NCBI GenBank assembly: GCA_949987565.1
Contig: OX465101.1
Coordinates: forward strand, 26,650,419-26,714,418
Origin: Luidia sarsii
Lineage: Eukaryota; Echinodermata; Asteroidea; Paxillosida; Luidiidae
Length of the DNA: 64,000 nt
Direction: 5' to 3'
Of this stretch, positions 1-10,243 are shown in pieces. Numbering within the stretch: position 1 is the stretch's first letter; each line of letters begins with the position of its first letter. The translations under genes were made by a program, and so were the position numbers. The notes beneath the pieces were generated by a model. The model searched no databases, was not told where the DNA came from, and was given only the letters and a program-made list of their open reading frames with translations.

Positions 1-1241
1 GGGAGAGAGATAGAGGGAAAGAATGAGAGACATAGTGAGGGAGGTAGAGAGGAGGGAGAAAGAGTAGGAGAGACAGGGAGGGAGAGAATGGCATCTCTAG
101 CGGAGGATAGGCGCACCAGGCAAGCATGAAATAGGAATCTAGATCACTGCCAGTCTGCCCCAAATTTAAATGGGCTTCTCTCCCCCTCACCTTTCCTCCT
201 TCCCCAAACCTCAATCACTTCTCTCTCTCTCTTCCTCCCCCCCTCACTATTCTGCGTAAACTGATGAGTTGTTGTGCTCTCTGCATATATACAGGCCACT
301 TTCCGGGAGTGCAGGCAAGGGGAGGAGGGAGGGAAAGGGGCAGAGAAATACATTCACTTTGTAAATCTGCAGCTTGTGTGTGTGTGTGTGTGTGTGGGAG
401 GAGGAGGAGGCGGAGGAGGAGGAGGAGGAGGAGGAGGAGGAGGAGGGGGAGGAGGAAGGGGAAAGGGACTTGAGCCTATGACTCGTGGCAGATTTTGTGC
501 GTGCGCGTGCGTGTGTGCGTGTGAGCGCCCATACATGTGCACGCATCAGATCAGGTTGACCCACAAACACAAAGCCATCTAGTGAATATTACTGCACACT
601 GGCCGGCATGTCTGAGGGCCAAATTCCCTCATTACGCCCGGCCCCCCCTGGTAGTAAGTCTTTGATAACCCCATCACCAGAAAAAAAGCAAGAAAAAACC
701 CCAAACCCACACTGCTTCCTTCTCACTCTCCCTCTCTCCCCCTCTCTCTCCTCTCACCTCCCCTTCTCTGTCGATCAGGAAACTAGACGTCATGTCTTGC
801 CCTCTCCATCACCAGAGTGCAGTGCACAGTATTATGTGTAGCCTATTCGCCATGTCCTGATATTCGGTTCCCGGGCTGCATTCTGTCCGGGGTCAAATGA
901 GTTTCCCAGCCCACACCAACCCTCCACCCTGCCTCCGATGTAACTGCTACCAGGTCTCCCCCATCCCCCCCCCCATCATGTATCAATCAGGATATTCCAC
1001 GGTGTACCAAACTCCAATTTTGAACAATTTCAAACACCCCTCACCCCAATGCTTAGTAGAATCTGGCATTTACACCTAACCGTACTACCACTGTGACAAA
1101 CAGTTTTGGATACTGGTTCTCTCCTGTCCGTTTTCCTTTTTGGCAAAAGGAACAATTTCCGACTACACATCTCTCTGCTTTGGAACCCAGGACTTAAGAT
1201 TCAAACTACCCCGCATCACTATCTTAGAAATGAAAAAATAA
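1..1241. other. Intergenic or distal gene region with simple repeats
   Basis: The window opens in a GAGA-rich purine tract (1-90). A TG run (about 374-395) leads into a GGA/GGAGGA tract (396-452) that encodes poly-Gly or poly-Arg in other frames. The remainder is unique-looking and has no coding signal. The missing C-terminal receptor exons were not found here. Confidence 0.6.
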
Positions 1242-1499
1242 AATCCACTTAACGTGATCCCCGAGCTGCTGTAGCCAGGTTTACAATAGGATGTTTGCAT
1301 CGAATGGGGGGGGGGGTGGTGTGATCCCTGGATATATATGGCAGTTAATGGCTGAATGCTTCTGACTTGCGCCCCCACCCCAGCACAGACTAGTTGACTA
1401 CTTGGGGAAGGCAACCATCTAAGGGCTGGATAGCTCAGATGGTAAGAGTGCTAATGTGCAAAACCAGATGTCTCTGGTTCAAGTCCCAGTCCAGTCAAA
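1242..1499 (+). mobile_element. SINE-like family D element with 3' tRNA-like domain, copy 1
   Basis: The last 76 bases (1424-1499) look like a tRNA. GGCTGGA can pair with TCCAGTC as an acceptor stem, TAGCTCAGATGGTAAGAGTG is an A-box-like region, and GGTTCAAGTCC is a B box. The anticodon stem and T stem have mismatches, so this is a pseudo-tRNA rather than a working gene. About 180 bases upstream (from GTGATCCCCGAGCTGCTGTA) are shared with the minus-strand copy at 49989-50243, so the repeat unit extends 5' of the tRNA-like domain. Confidence 0.75.
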
Positions 1500-2349
1500 G
1501 TTGTCTTGGCTATTTTTTTTTTCAATTTGCTCAAAATTTCCCAATCAGTCATTCCTTTATAGTTTATTTGTTGGAATGAAGAGAGAAAGCATGTACTTGT
1601 TGTATCAGATACATAAATATGACAGCAAAGTGACCGCTTGTGTAAGACAAGTTGGAAATTAAAAGTAAAAGTTAAAAAAAAAAACCACTGGCCTTGAACC
1701 ATGAAACTAGAGTTTCTGGAAACCGATTCCTCCTCAACTGGACTTGCATGGACAAGGCAGACAAATCAGTGGCAACCTCAGGTTTTTTTTTTAGGGGGGG
1801 GGGTGTTCAGAAAAGGAAATGAAGAACGGATCTTGCCATCAGGAAATGAAAAGGCCACAGTGTCCTTGACTTCTTGAGAGTTTTCAGATGGAGAGGTGAT
1901 TTTTTTTTTTTCGGGGGAGGTGAGAGGCAAAAGTCGGGTCTCATGTCACGGTTGGAAACACAACTGCACAAACACCCAGCAAAACAGGGAAGCTGGAGCA
2001 ATCTGACCCCAGTAGCCATTGGCCACTGGATGCTGATCTTCATGACTGTGCAACCCACTTTCTTTTCAGAGGGCACATGACGTATCTGGTTTCGTTTTTT
2101 TTTTTGGGGGGGGGAACAGAAAATTACTTCCTCAATTTCCTTCTGTTTTATCTCTCAGTTTTACTCCTGGTCTGTAGCTGTTAATCCAAAGAATTAATAA
2201 GAAATTGTTTCTTTATAAAATTCTCGCTCAAATGTGATGTTTTGAATACCAGACAAAGCAGGTCTTTCCATTCAAGCATCTGCATCTGGGTAGAACTTGA
2301 GTCAGGGATGTTGTGTGGTCCCCTATGTTCCTCAGAAATACTGATTTGG

Positions 2350-2460
2350 GTTGAGGTTTATTAAATTAAAGAAAACAGCCGAGATGTTTCGATCACCGTG
2401 CCCACTAAATCTGGCAGATTGGCATTGAGGTCAATCAACAAAGTAAGCAGTGTGCAGCGA
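2350..2460. repeat. Degenerate family B remnant
   Basis: GATGTTTCGATCACCGTGCC, CACTAAATCTGGCAG and GTCAATCAACAAAGTAAGCA recall the core and flank of family B, but in decayed form and in mixed order. Confidence 0.3.
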
Positions 2461-2482
2461 TGGTCCTATCAATTTGACTTAA

Positions 2483-2849
2483 AGCCCCTACACAACATTG
2501 GTCAGATCGAAAAACAGAAATGTTCACAGATTTACATGAAACTTATACAGTTTGAAGATGGTTATAGTAGAAACCTTGCACTGAAATAATTCTGCCTAAT
2601 ATGTTGCATTTTGAGAGAAAAGAGTAAAAGAAATAGTTTACATCTCACCGAGATCTAAACTATTTTTCAGAACAGTACGGCATTGAATGCTGCATTTTCG
2701 CGAAACAAATGAAGCGGTTTTCACAATTTTCTCAAGACTCGGTTGGCGGACTGAAATAGCACACCACAGGTGTGCTATTTCATGCATATGTTGGATCAGA
2801 CAACGTACGGGTGCTATTCTTTGACCTCTACCAATGTTGTGTAGGGGCT
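2483..2849 (-). mobile_element. piggyBac-like MITE (family A), copy 1
   Basis: This 367-bp non-autonomous element has inverted ends AGCCCCTACACAACATTGGT and ACCAATGTTGTGTAGGGGCT. It is flanked on both sides by TTAA (2479-2482 and 2850-2853), the target duplication typical of piggyBac-type transposases. It encodes no transposase. It lies in the opposite orientation to the copies at 39704 and 47034. Inside, a perfect hairpin (arms 2753-2765 and 2769-2781) is absent from the other two copies. Confidence 0.85.
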
Positions 2850-3488
2850 TTAAGGCATTATCATTATTCTTGTCTGATAGTTTAGACCTATTCCAATTCC
2901 AACCTAATGTCAGTGAAATGTCCCGGCACCGTCCTAGCCTTGGTGTTGAACACCGAATGCCTAGCTCCTTTCTGATGTTCAGAAGTTTTCCACGGGCATT
3001 GGCCCTTGCGAAGGGAAAAGTGACTCGTCGCTCATGCACTAAAAAAAACTAAATTGCTAAAACAAATGTGTGAACGACAGAATAACTCAGAAGGGTAGTA
3101 GTTTCAATGTAAAACTATGACAGCAACAATTAATACCCCCCCCCCCAATGTGGCTTCAAGGTTTTCATGGCACCAATTTTTCTGGATTTTTTTTCTCCCC
3201 TCAGGAGTCAGCCAAAACTTCCTGGGCCGTTGTTGTTTCTGTTGTTGACTTAGCGTCTGATGGCTCGCAGTTCCTGATATGTTCCGCATATTGGTGGCGC
3301 CGGGAGAACGGGTCGCGTGTTTGAATGTCCGGGCAGTGATCGTACACTCGTGGATAAGGACTCGCCACAGGAAAACCTCGTCATCAGTGGGTTTTTGTAG
3401 TTGTTCTTATTGTAGACTCAACACAATTTGAAACAAAGTTTCAAAAAAAAAAAAATTGCAAAAACCACTATGGGCAAACCCTAAAACT

Positions 3489-3737
3489 GGTGTGGCCAGT
3501 TTTATAGATAACTGTTGTTTGCATCTGAATGAAAGTAGGGGGTTGGAAATGCCTTGAGTTTTACAGCAGAAAATTAGGAAATGCCCCTGATTGGTGTCCC
3601 ATCCCCACCCCCATCCCAGCAAAAATAGGTGACTATTTAGGAGCCCCCCCCCTTGCCAAGGGCTACATCATTCAGGTGTTAGAGAGCAGTGGCACATTAA
3701 AAACCAGAGGCCAGGGTCTAAACCCAGCCCAGTAAAT
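3489..3737 (+). mobile_element. SINE-like family D element, degenerate copy 3
   Basis: The order matches copies 1 and 2 throughout. GGCCAGTTTTATAG starts it, TTGTTTGCATCTGAATGAAA matches the TTCGCATCTGATTGAAA of copy 2, then come CCCATCCCAGCAAAAATAGG and a decayed tRNA-like tail ending in GGTCTAAACCCAGCCCAGTA. The B box is damaged (GGTCTAAACC). Confidence 0.6.
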
Positions 3738-3745
3738 TTGTCCCA

Positions 3746-3897
3746 GGGTGGATTTTACAAAGCCTTGCGGCGCATCGTAACTCAACCTACGATGGATAAC
3801 CCATCGTAAGAAGTGTTTGCAGGCCGTATGGTTTCTGCGCATCGCTCATCGTGTTGCAATTGATCGTAAGTTAGGATGGGTTTCATGAAATCGACCG
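3746..3897 (-). mobile_element. Palindromic short element (family C), copy 1
   Basis: This is a roughly 150-bp element with imperfect inverted ends, GGTGGATTTTACAAAG at the left and TTTCATGAAATCGACC at the right. It shares GTAACTCAACCTACGATGG, GCCGTATGGTTTCTGCGCAT and GCAATTGATCGTAAGTTAGG with the copies at 9331 and 59702, which are in the opposite orientation. It abuts the family D copy at 3489-3737. It has no coding capacity. Confidence 0.65.
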
Positions 3898-4734
3898 CTG
3901 TGCAATTGTCATAAACTCACATATCTCCTTGCCATATTGTTCCTTTCCTTTGCCTATCTCAAACCCGAGGTGAACAGAGGTCAACACATTTTGGAAACTA
4001 TCGAGGAAAGGCTACAATCCTCTTTTTACCCTTTTTTTTTTTAAAGGGGGGAGGGGCATTGACAAACACAGATATAGTGGGTACACTTTAACTGAAGTCA
4101 TACTACATATCAAAATGATGTGAACGTTTGAGAATGGCAACAACAATGGAATACTGTGATTGCGCTTGAGGGAAGAGGATAGGTTTACATCTTGCATTGT
4201 GTTGGCTGGCTACAGTAGTTTATTCCTTGGATCATTTTCTGAATAGATAGGGGGACCATTCTGATGTGTCTCACTCACTGCTTTGCATCAGACACTGTGT
4301 GTGTGGATTTTTTTTTTAGTTCAGACGGCCGTATTTGACTGAAATCAATCGCAGTATCTGTCCTGTTTTGTTTTGTTAGCTTATTTTTTGAAGTTGCTTT
4401 TTTTTTTTTTTTACCAATGTCCATATTTTCAGAAGCGGTGACAAAACTGACAAAGGTTGTAGTTATTTGTGGCAAGACTGGCAAGGGTAGCGCGGAAACG
4501 TCTTCCATGAAATCACCGCTTAGAGGCTCCGGTACTGACTACAGCATCCCTTTTTTTTGTGCAACAACGTAACAGTCTTGCTGAAGCAACTGCTGAATTT
4601 TGTTTTTGAAAAAAGAAGAAGAAGATTTGCTGATATAAACGAGAAGACAAAAACTTCCAAATCTCAGCGACATAAACAACAACCCACAAATTGCTTTACA
4701 AGATGTCAGACAGCTCAGACCAGTCTCATAAAAT

Positions 4735-4785
4735 TGGAGGTACTGATGTTTTGATCCGAGCAGGACCTTTCTCAAGAGCAGAAAT
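4735..4785 (+). repeat. Family B core fragment
   Basis: TGATGTTTTGATCCGAGCAG followed by GACCTTTCTCAAGAGCAGA matches the family B core with a few substitutions. Confidence 0.6.
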
Positions 4786-5116
4786 ACTACAAACCTAAAT
4801 CTATGCATGTCTTTGAACAGAGACTACCAGCTCCGATTGGCAAATATTGATTAACCTTGCAGGGCATGCTTCAATTGTGATATTTATTCCATTTAAAAAA
4901 AAAAAAAAATTCGCCAGAAGCAAAGCAGACAAAGAAGCCACCGTGCTTTCGTGGTTCTCGTTACGGGCGTTCCTGTCGGCCTGTTGTTTTGGTGTGCGTT
5001 GCTGTTGTCGTTTGGGGCGAGATTTGCTGGATAGCAGCGGTGGCAGTTGCCAATCGCATCCCTATCTAAGCCAGCATCTGGCTTTCCTCCCTTGCAGCCA
5101 GGTCCATTGCTATAGA

Positions 5117-5117
<1 letters not shown>

Positions 5118-5190
<73 letters not shown>
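5118..5190 (+). repeat. (GGCA)n microsatellite
   Basis: There are about 18 uninterrupted GGCA units. A related GGCT run lies at about 5371-5395. Confidence 0.95.
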
Positions 5191-6257
5191 ACTGACTGGC
5201 ATGGTTATATATGCTAATTGGCTTCCACTCTCCCCCCTTCCCCCCCAGGAGAGAAACGGTGTCACTCGCTCGCAGGCAATGAGAGAACCCCCTGTCTATG
5301 GGTGTCTATGGGAGAAACAGTTTACAAGGTCAGGTCCGCGGGGCTCGCAGGGAGAGTGGGGGAGGGGGAGGGCTGGCTGGCTGGCTGGCTGGCTGACTGT
5401 TACTGCCTCCATCCTCAGTGGATGTGTATGTCTCGCATCGCAGTGCCCTCCGGCAATAATCTGCGCCTTCTTCTCACAAACTGTACCTTGCAATCCTTGT
5501 TCGACTGCGATCGGCGGCGGAGCGAGATTGTTAAAAGCTGGGACAGCTCTTTTTTTTTCTTTTTTTAAATGCTTCAGTCAGCGTTCCGTGTTTGGCCAGG
5601 GAATATGAAATGGGGGTGGGGTGGGAAGGAGAGGAAAGTGTTGGGGATGTGTAAAAAAAAAAAAAAACCTGCCCCCATCCGGTTGAAATACTGTACATCC
5701 GTTCCTCTGTGCAGGAACCATGTCTTGCTCTTTGGTTGTGGATATCAAAAAAAAAAAAAAAAAAATCTATAGAGAAGCACCCTTGCACAGTAAAAAAAAA
5801 AGGAAGTAGTTGAAATCACCTCTTGTGGTTTTAAAAAGACTATTGTTTAAAGTTCCACTTGGTAAATGATAAAGCGAAATTAGGGCAAGGCAGAGTGAAA
5901 TGACTTCTTATTGAGATGAGACGATTGAAAGTCACACATCAGTACTGATTCAATGAAGTAAAACATAGATCTGTGCGGGTCACAGATTTCATCTTTCTTT
6001 CTCTTTTGGCTTTCCGGATGAAACCTCCAAAACAAGAGCCTGAAAATACCCATCTTGACTCCGGAGCGACCTTGGCAACTCTATTACCATCGCGGCTTGA
6101 TTCTACATTGCTCTTTAAGTGGAGTGCGTGTGTCTGACTATGGCCTGGTGCAATGCGCTGTGTGCTAATTGTTAATGGCCTTCTGATCCATCCATCATAG
6201 ATCACTACTCACATGAGGAAATGTACAGATTTGGGCAGACAATTTGTGATTTTCTTC

Positions 6258-6275
6258 TCTCTCTCTTTCTCTCTG

Positions 6276-6337
<62 letters not shown>

Positions 6338-6394
6338 CCTCTCTCTCTCTCTCTTTCTTTCTCTCTCTCTCTCTCTCTCTCTCTCCTCTCTCTC
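6258..6394 (+). repeat. (CT)n microsatellite
   Basis: This is a CT dinucleotide tract of about 135 bp with occasional TTTCT and CCCTCC interruptions. Confidence 0.95.
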
Positions 6395-8411
6395 CTGTTT
6401 CTTCTTTCAAGGAGATTGGTGAAGGGAGATGTATTTACAACATGTGTCATGTTTTGTTTTTTTTCATGTTTTTTTCTTTCTTCTGAAGTCTACAAACAAA
6501 AGAAACAACCCCACTGTGATCTACAAAAGCAGATGTGCGGTCGGCATAGTATCACCTATGCAGAGAGGCCGGGGAGAGACGTGGATGTGGATGATACCAA
6601 TGACTTAAAATCTGCTCTGCTGGACGGGCTAGTGCGGAGCCCTGCTAGGCATTAGTTAGGATGCACTCAATTCACTAAGGATCAGGATGGAAGGGTCTTT
6701 CTGGCAGAGCGATGCAGCTGCAACTGAATACCAATACCACCTGACAATTTCAACTAAAAAGTCCGCAAGCTCCATCGCGGGACTTAATTCCATTAAAGTG
6801 GCCGCCCCTACCCTAACCTTGCCATGCCCTCCTCCCTCGGTTGTCTTTACAGTTGGACCATTCTGCAGAGTACCAAATGGTGCCACCCATATAACCCGAC
6901 AGATATAGCACCCCTTATCAGTGGAGACTCAGGGGGATCAGCAACTCAAATTCTTAGGGCACACGCTTGGCGATGAACCAAGCTGTATGTTCCGACACAT
7001 GGCAAGAGGAAACCTGGAAGGCAGCGGACATTGTTACAAAAGTCCATTCAAAGTGGGACGTGGACAGCATGCTTTAATAACAGCCAAGTAATGGCCCAAG
7101 ACAATGTGGTCGCCAAGTGATGATGATGGTGATGATTCTGGCCTGGGATAGTACACAGGCTGCCCATGCAGGATCCCCCCCCCCCTGGAAACATGAGTAA
7201 ATTCCACCAGTCTGAGCCTACAGAGGTCATTGATTAGGGGGGAGCGAGGGGAGTTCAAAGTACGGTCTCTCTTCCTTCCCTTCACCTCACCTCCCCCTTC
7301 CCTGCCTACTGCCAGCCAGCGCCCCTACACACGTTTGATCGATGGAAGTTACCAAGCCTCTAAATTCATAGAGATAAAACCAGGGCCGGCCGGTCGGTCA
7401 GGAGGGAAGGGGAGGGAAGAGGGGGGAAGAGGAGGTGGGCGAGAAGGAAGGCTGGTCGGTTATAAATGGATTTGTGACGGCTAGCAGCATCAAGTCTGAT
7501 GACTGCCAGTCGCTGCCCCTGTCTCTTTGTGGCAGTGGCCACTTAATTGGTGTGCTAACCCTGTTTGGAAGCTTGTTACGGGCATCTGCACTTGTTGTTG
7601 CGTGGGCAGCCTAGGCCGTAATCTGGAAACAGCCGGTGGCCCCGACAACTTGCAACACTTATTGACTTCATCAACTAAGTTTCAGGTTCCGTTTCAGGTT
7701 CCGGAACAGGCTCTGGCCTATGGTCTCCAAAAGGTTTTTGGGGAAAAGAAAACAAATCACCGACGTCCTCTTTTTGGAAAAGTTGGAATCTGTTTGTTCC
7801 TTGTTTTAAAACTTTGGATTCACACTTCCTCGGAGGTCCTCTTGAACTGAAGGCTTAGGCGTTGGCCTGAAGTTTGGTTTGATTTCTCACACCTGCTATT
7901 ATGTTACAGGTGTTGGCTTAACAGGTGTTGGCTTGTCTAACAAGCACCTGACATTGGGTGGACAACCAGATGTGCCAAAAAAGTGAAAACTCACTGACAA
8001 ACTACAACCCTATATTTTCAGTTTTGTTGTGCATGGGGCGAGTTGAAGCTCGAGCCCTGAGCCTCATCCTGGGATTTTAGCAAAGGGGCCCAAGTATCTC
8101 TATTAACCTAGGACTCCACCAAATGACCGCACTCAGCTCGGTGCCCCAGTGATTCGCACTAAGAGATCACGGACTTGCAAGCTCCAAATCCCACCTGAAG
8201 CAGGTTGTATGACTTTCAGCAGGCACCCGGGCAACGGGATGGGGATGCAGTACTATACGTCCAGCAGGGCCGACTCTCATTGGATTATGCTCTTCTCAAT
8301 CCAAACCAAAAAAAGAACATCAAATCTACGAATCTATGGATTGCCTCACCCCACTGTCACCGTCTAGGCAACCAACCCTTGCCTGCAAACACCAAAAGCC
8401 GGGACACCTAC
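6395..8411. other. Non-coding sequence downstream of the receptor LBD exon
   Basis: This is probably intron, because the receptor must continue to the left of 8412. I searched the minus strand for helix 9-12 motifs of a nuclear receptor and saw none. A purine-rich patch lies at 7403-7450. No other gene is apparent. Confidence 0.5.
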
Positions 8412-9273
8412 CGGGCGATATGATCGTGATGGCCTGCAGCAGTGCGTACTCCTCCTTGGACAGTGCCATGCCGTGCAGGGCCTGGACGAACTTGAGCGAG
8501 GGCTGGGCAGAGGTGGCAAAGCCCGAGGCGAGCATGGCCTCGATGCTCCACTCGCTGCCGGTGATGTCGTCGACGATGGAGTTGCGCTCGGGAATGTAGT
8601 TCTCCGCACAGCGGATCATCAGGATCTCCAGGATGGCGTTCTTGACCAGCACGGCCTGGTCCTCGTAGGAGAGGCTGCGGAAGGCCGGGATGGCCTTGGT
8701 GAAGGCCACAGTCTGGCGGATGACCACCCCGAGGAGGGTCATGTTGTAGATGATCATCTCCTGGGTGATGACCGGCTCCTTCATGCCGGGGTAGGAGGGG
8801 TTCGCCTTGCCCTCGGGCTTCAGTTCCAGGCCGGCCAGGCAGGGCTGCTTGTTGTCGCCGGTCGGCGGCAACGTCGTCGTCGTCGTCGTATCGTAGCCGG
8901 CGTCCACCACCTCCTGCTTGATGTGCAACTCGTGGCGGTTCATCCCCGGCCCCCCGCCGAGGTGGTGGCCGTCGCGCGGCCGCTCCGACGATGAGTTGTT
9001 GCAGTTCTCGCCCACGGGCGGCTTGCCTAGCCGGCCGCCAAAGCCGCTGAAGCCCGGCGGGGCAAACTGGCTCAGGTCCATGGGTCCGTGGTGCGGCGTC
9101 AGGCCGTTGGGCTTGGGCTTGGGCCCGCCACTGCCCCCGACACCGCCGGAGAAGCAGGGGAACTTCATCATGCTGCTCGGGTCCATCATGTTGCCGCCGG
9201 GCGGGAGGAAGCTCTTCTGGCCCGTCAGGGTCTCCATCATCTTCTGCAGGATCTCGTCAAACCGTCCCGTTGG
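8412..9273 (-). CDS. Nuclear receptor exon: hinge/linker and ligand-binding domain helices 3-8 (partial gene)
   Basis: This internal exon (287 codons plus one base) belongs to a ligand-regulated transcription factor that acts in the nucleus. It starts after the acceptor ACTTTCAG (AG at 9275-9274) in phase 0, which fits the donor of the exon at 10244-10472. It ends at a CCCG|GTAGGT donor in phase 1. Residues 1-165 are a Gly/Pro/Ser-rich linker with IKQE (118-121) and LKPE (151-154), both matching the sumoylation consensus, and a Thr run (129-134) encoded by an ACG microsatellite. Residues 166-287 are ligand-binding domain. The helix 3-5 signature is visible (FTKAIPAF near 191, then YEDQAVLVKNAILEILMIR), as is EEYALLQAITIISP (274-287), matching the region before helix 9 in FXR, LXR, EcR and VDR. 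The split codon would become the family's SPD if the next exon starts with AC or AT. Helices 9-12 and AF-2 are missing. Subfamily NR1 is likely; the exact group is unresolved. Confidence 0.9.
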
Positions 9274-9313
9274 CTGAAAGTTGTAATTTATGAAATAAAA
9301 GTTTAAAAAACTG

Positions 9314-9480
9314 CCTCTGAGAAAGGTCCTGCGATCGATTTCACCAAACTCATCGTGACTTTTGATCAATTGCATGGCTATGAGCGATGCACAGAAACCA
9401 TACGGCCTATCACAACTTACGATGAGTTATTCATTGTAAGTAGAGTTATGATGCATCGTAAGGCTTTGTGAAATCCACCC
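9314..9480 (+). mobile_element. Palindromic short element (family C), copy 2, fused to a family B fragment
   Basis: Bases 9331-9480 match family C in order: CGATTTCACCAAACTCATCG, CACAGAAACCATACGGCCTA, CAACTTACGATGAG, GATGCATCGTAAGGCTTTGT and the end AAATCCACCC. Just before it, GAGAAAGGTCCTGCGATCG (9318-9336) is the family B core running directly into the family C end. The insertion sits about 57 bp upstream of the receptor LBD exon, within its intron. Confidence 0.65.
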
Positions 9481-9727
9481 CTGCTAGGATTGAATCTTCA
9501 GCCCTTCCTCATTTCTGACACGTAAAAAAAAAGCATAATTAATGATCAGATTTAATTCCCTTCCATCAAAGCATCGGCCACGCACAAATCCTTTCATGCT
9601 CTGATGAAAACAAATCCTTCAAAAGAGAGCAACACAAAAATAGCTACAGCCACCTCCACCTTATATCATACTGAATTTTAGCTGAACGCTCAACTTGCTC
9701 AAACTATGTCTGCTTTCTGAATTGAAC

Positions 9728-10196
9728 TTTTCCTTTCCCTTTCCCTTTCCCTTTCCCATCCCATCCATCCCACATCCCATCCCATCCCAGCACGCCCTAT
9801 CCTATCCCATATTGTCCTATCCCATTCAAAACCATCCCATCACATCCCACCCCACATCCAACCCATCCCATCCTGTCCTATCACATTCCAAACCATTCCA
9901 TCCCATCCCACCCCATCCCATTCCAAACCATCCCATCCCATCCCTCCCATCTCATCCCATCCCATCCTATCCCATTCCAAACCATCCCATTCCAAACCAT
10001 CCCATCCCATCCCTCCCATCTCATCCCATCCCATCCTATCCCATTCCAAACCATCCCATCCCATCCCTCCCATCTCATCCCATCCCATCCTATCCCATTC
10101 CAAACCATCCCATCCCATCCCATCCCTCCCATCTCATCCCATCCCATCCCATCCTATCCCATCCTATCCCATTCCAATCCCATCCTATGCCATCCC
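9728..10196 (+). repeat. CCCAT satellite with higher-order unit in a receptor intron
   Basis: The tract begins with CCCTTT repeats and becomes CCCAT/CCTAT pentamers. In the middle (about 9900-10150) a longer unit of about 55 bp repeats, marked by CCTATCCCATTCCAAACC and CCCTCCCATCTCATCCCATC. It fills roughly half of the short intron between the hinge and LBD exons. Confidence 0.95.
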
Positions 10197-10243
10197 AAAT
10201 CTCCCTATCCCTAGGTGTTCCCGAGGTGCCCCTTGGTACTCAC

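Noticed and set aside
1424..1499. Functional tRNA gene with GCA anticodon
   Set aside because: The acceptor stem pairs, but the anticodon stem and T stem contain mismatches, and the unit is part of a repeat with diverged copies elsewhere. It is better called a tRNA-derived repeat.
2638..3039. 133-codon minus-strand frame
   Set aside because: Over half of it is MITE copy 1, which is non-coding in its other copies.
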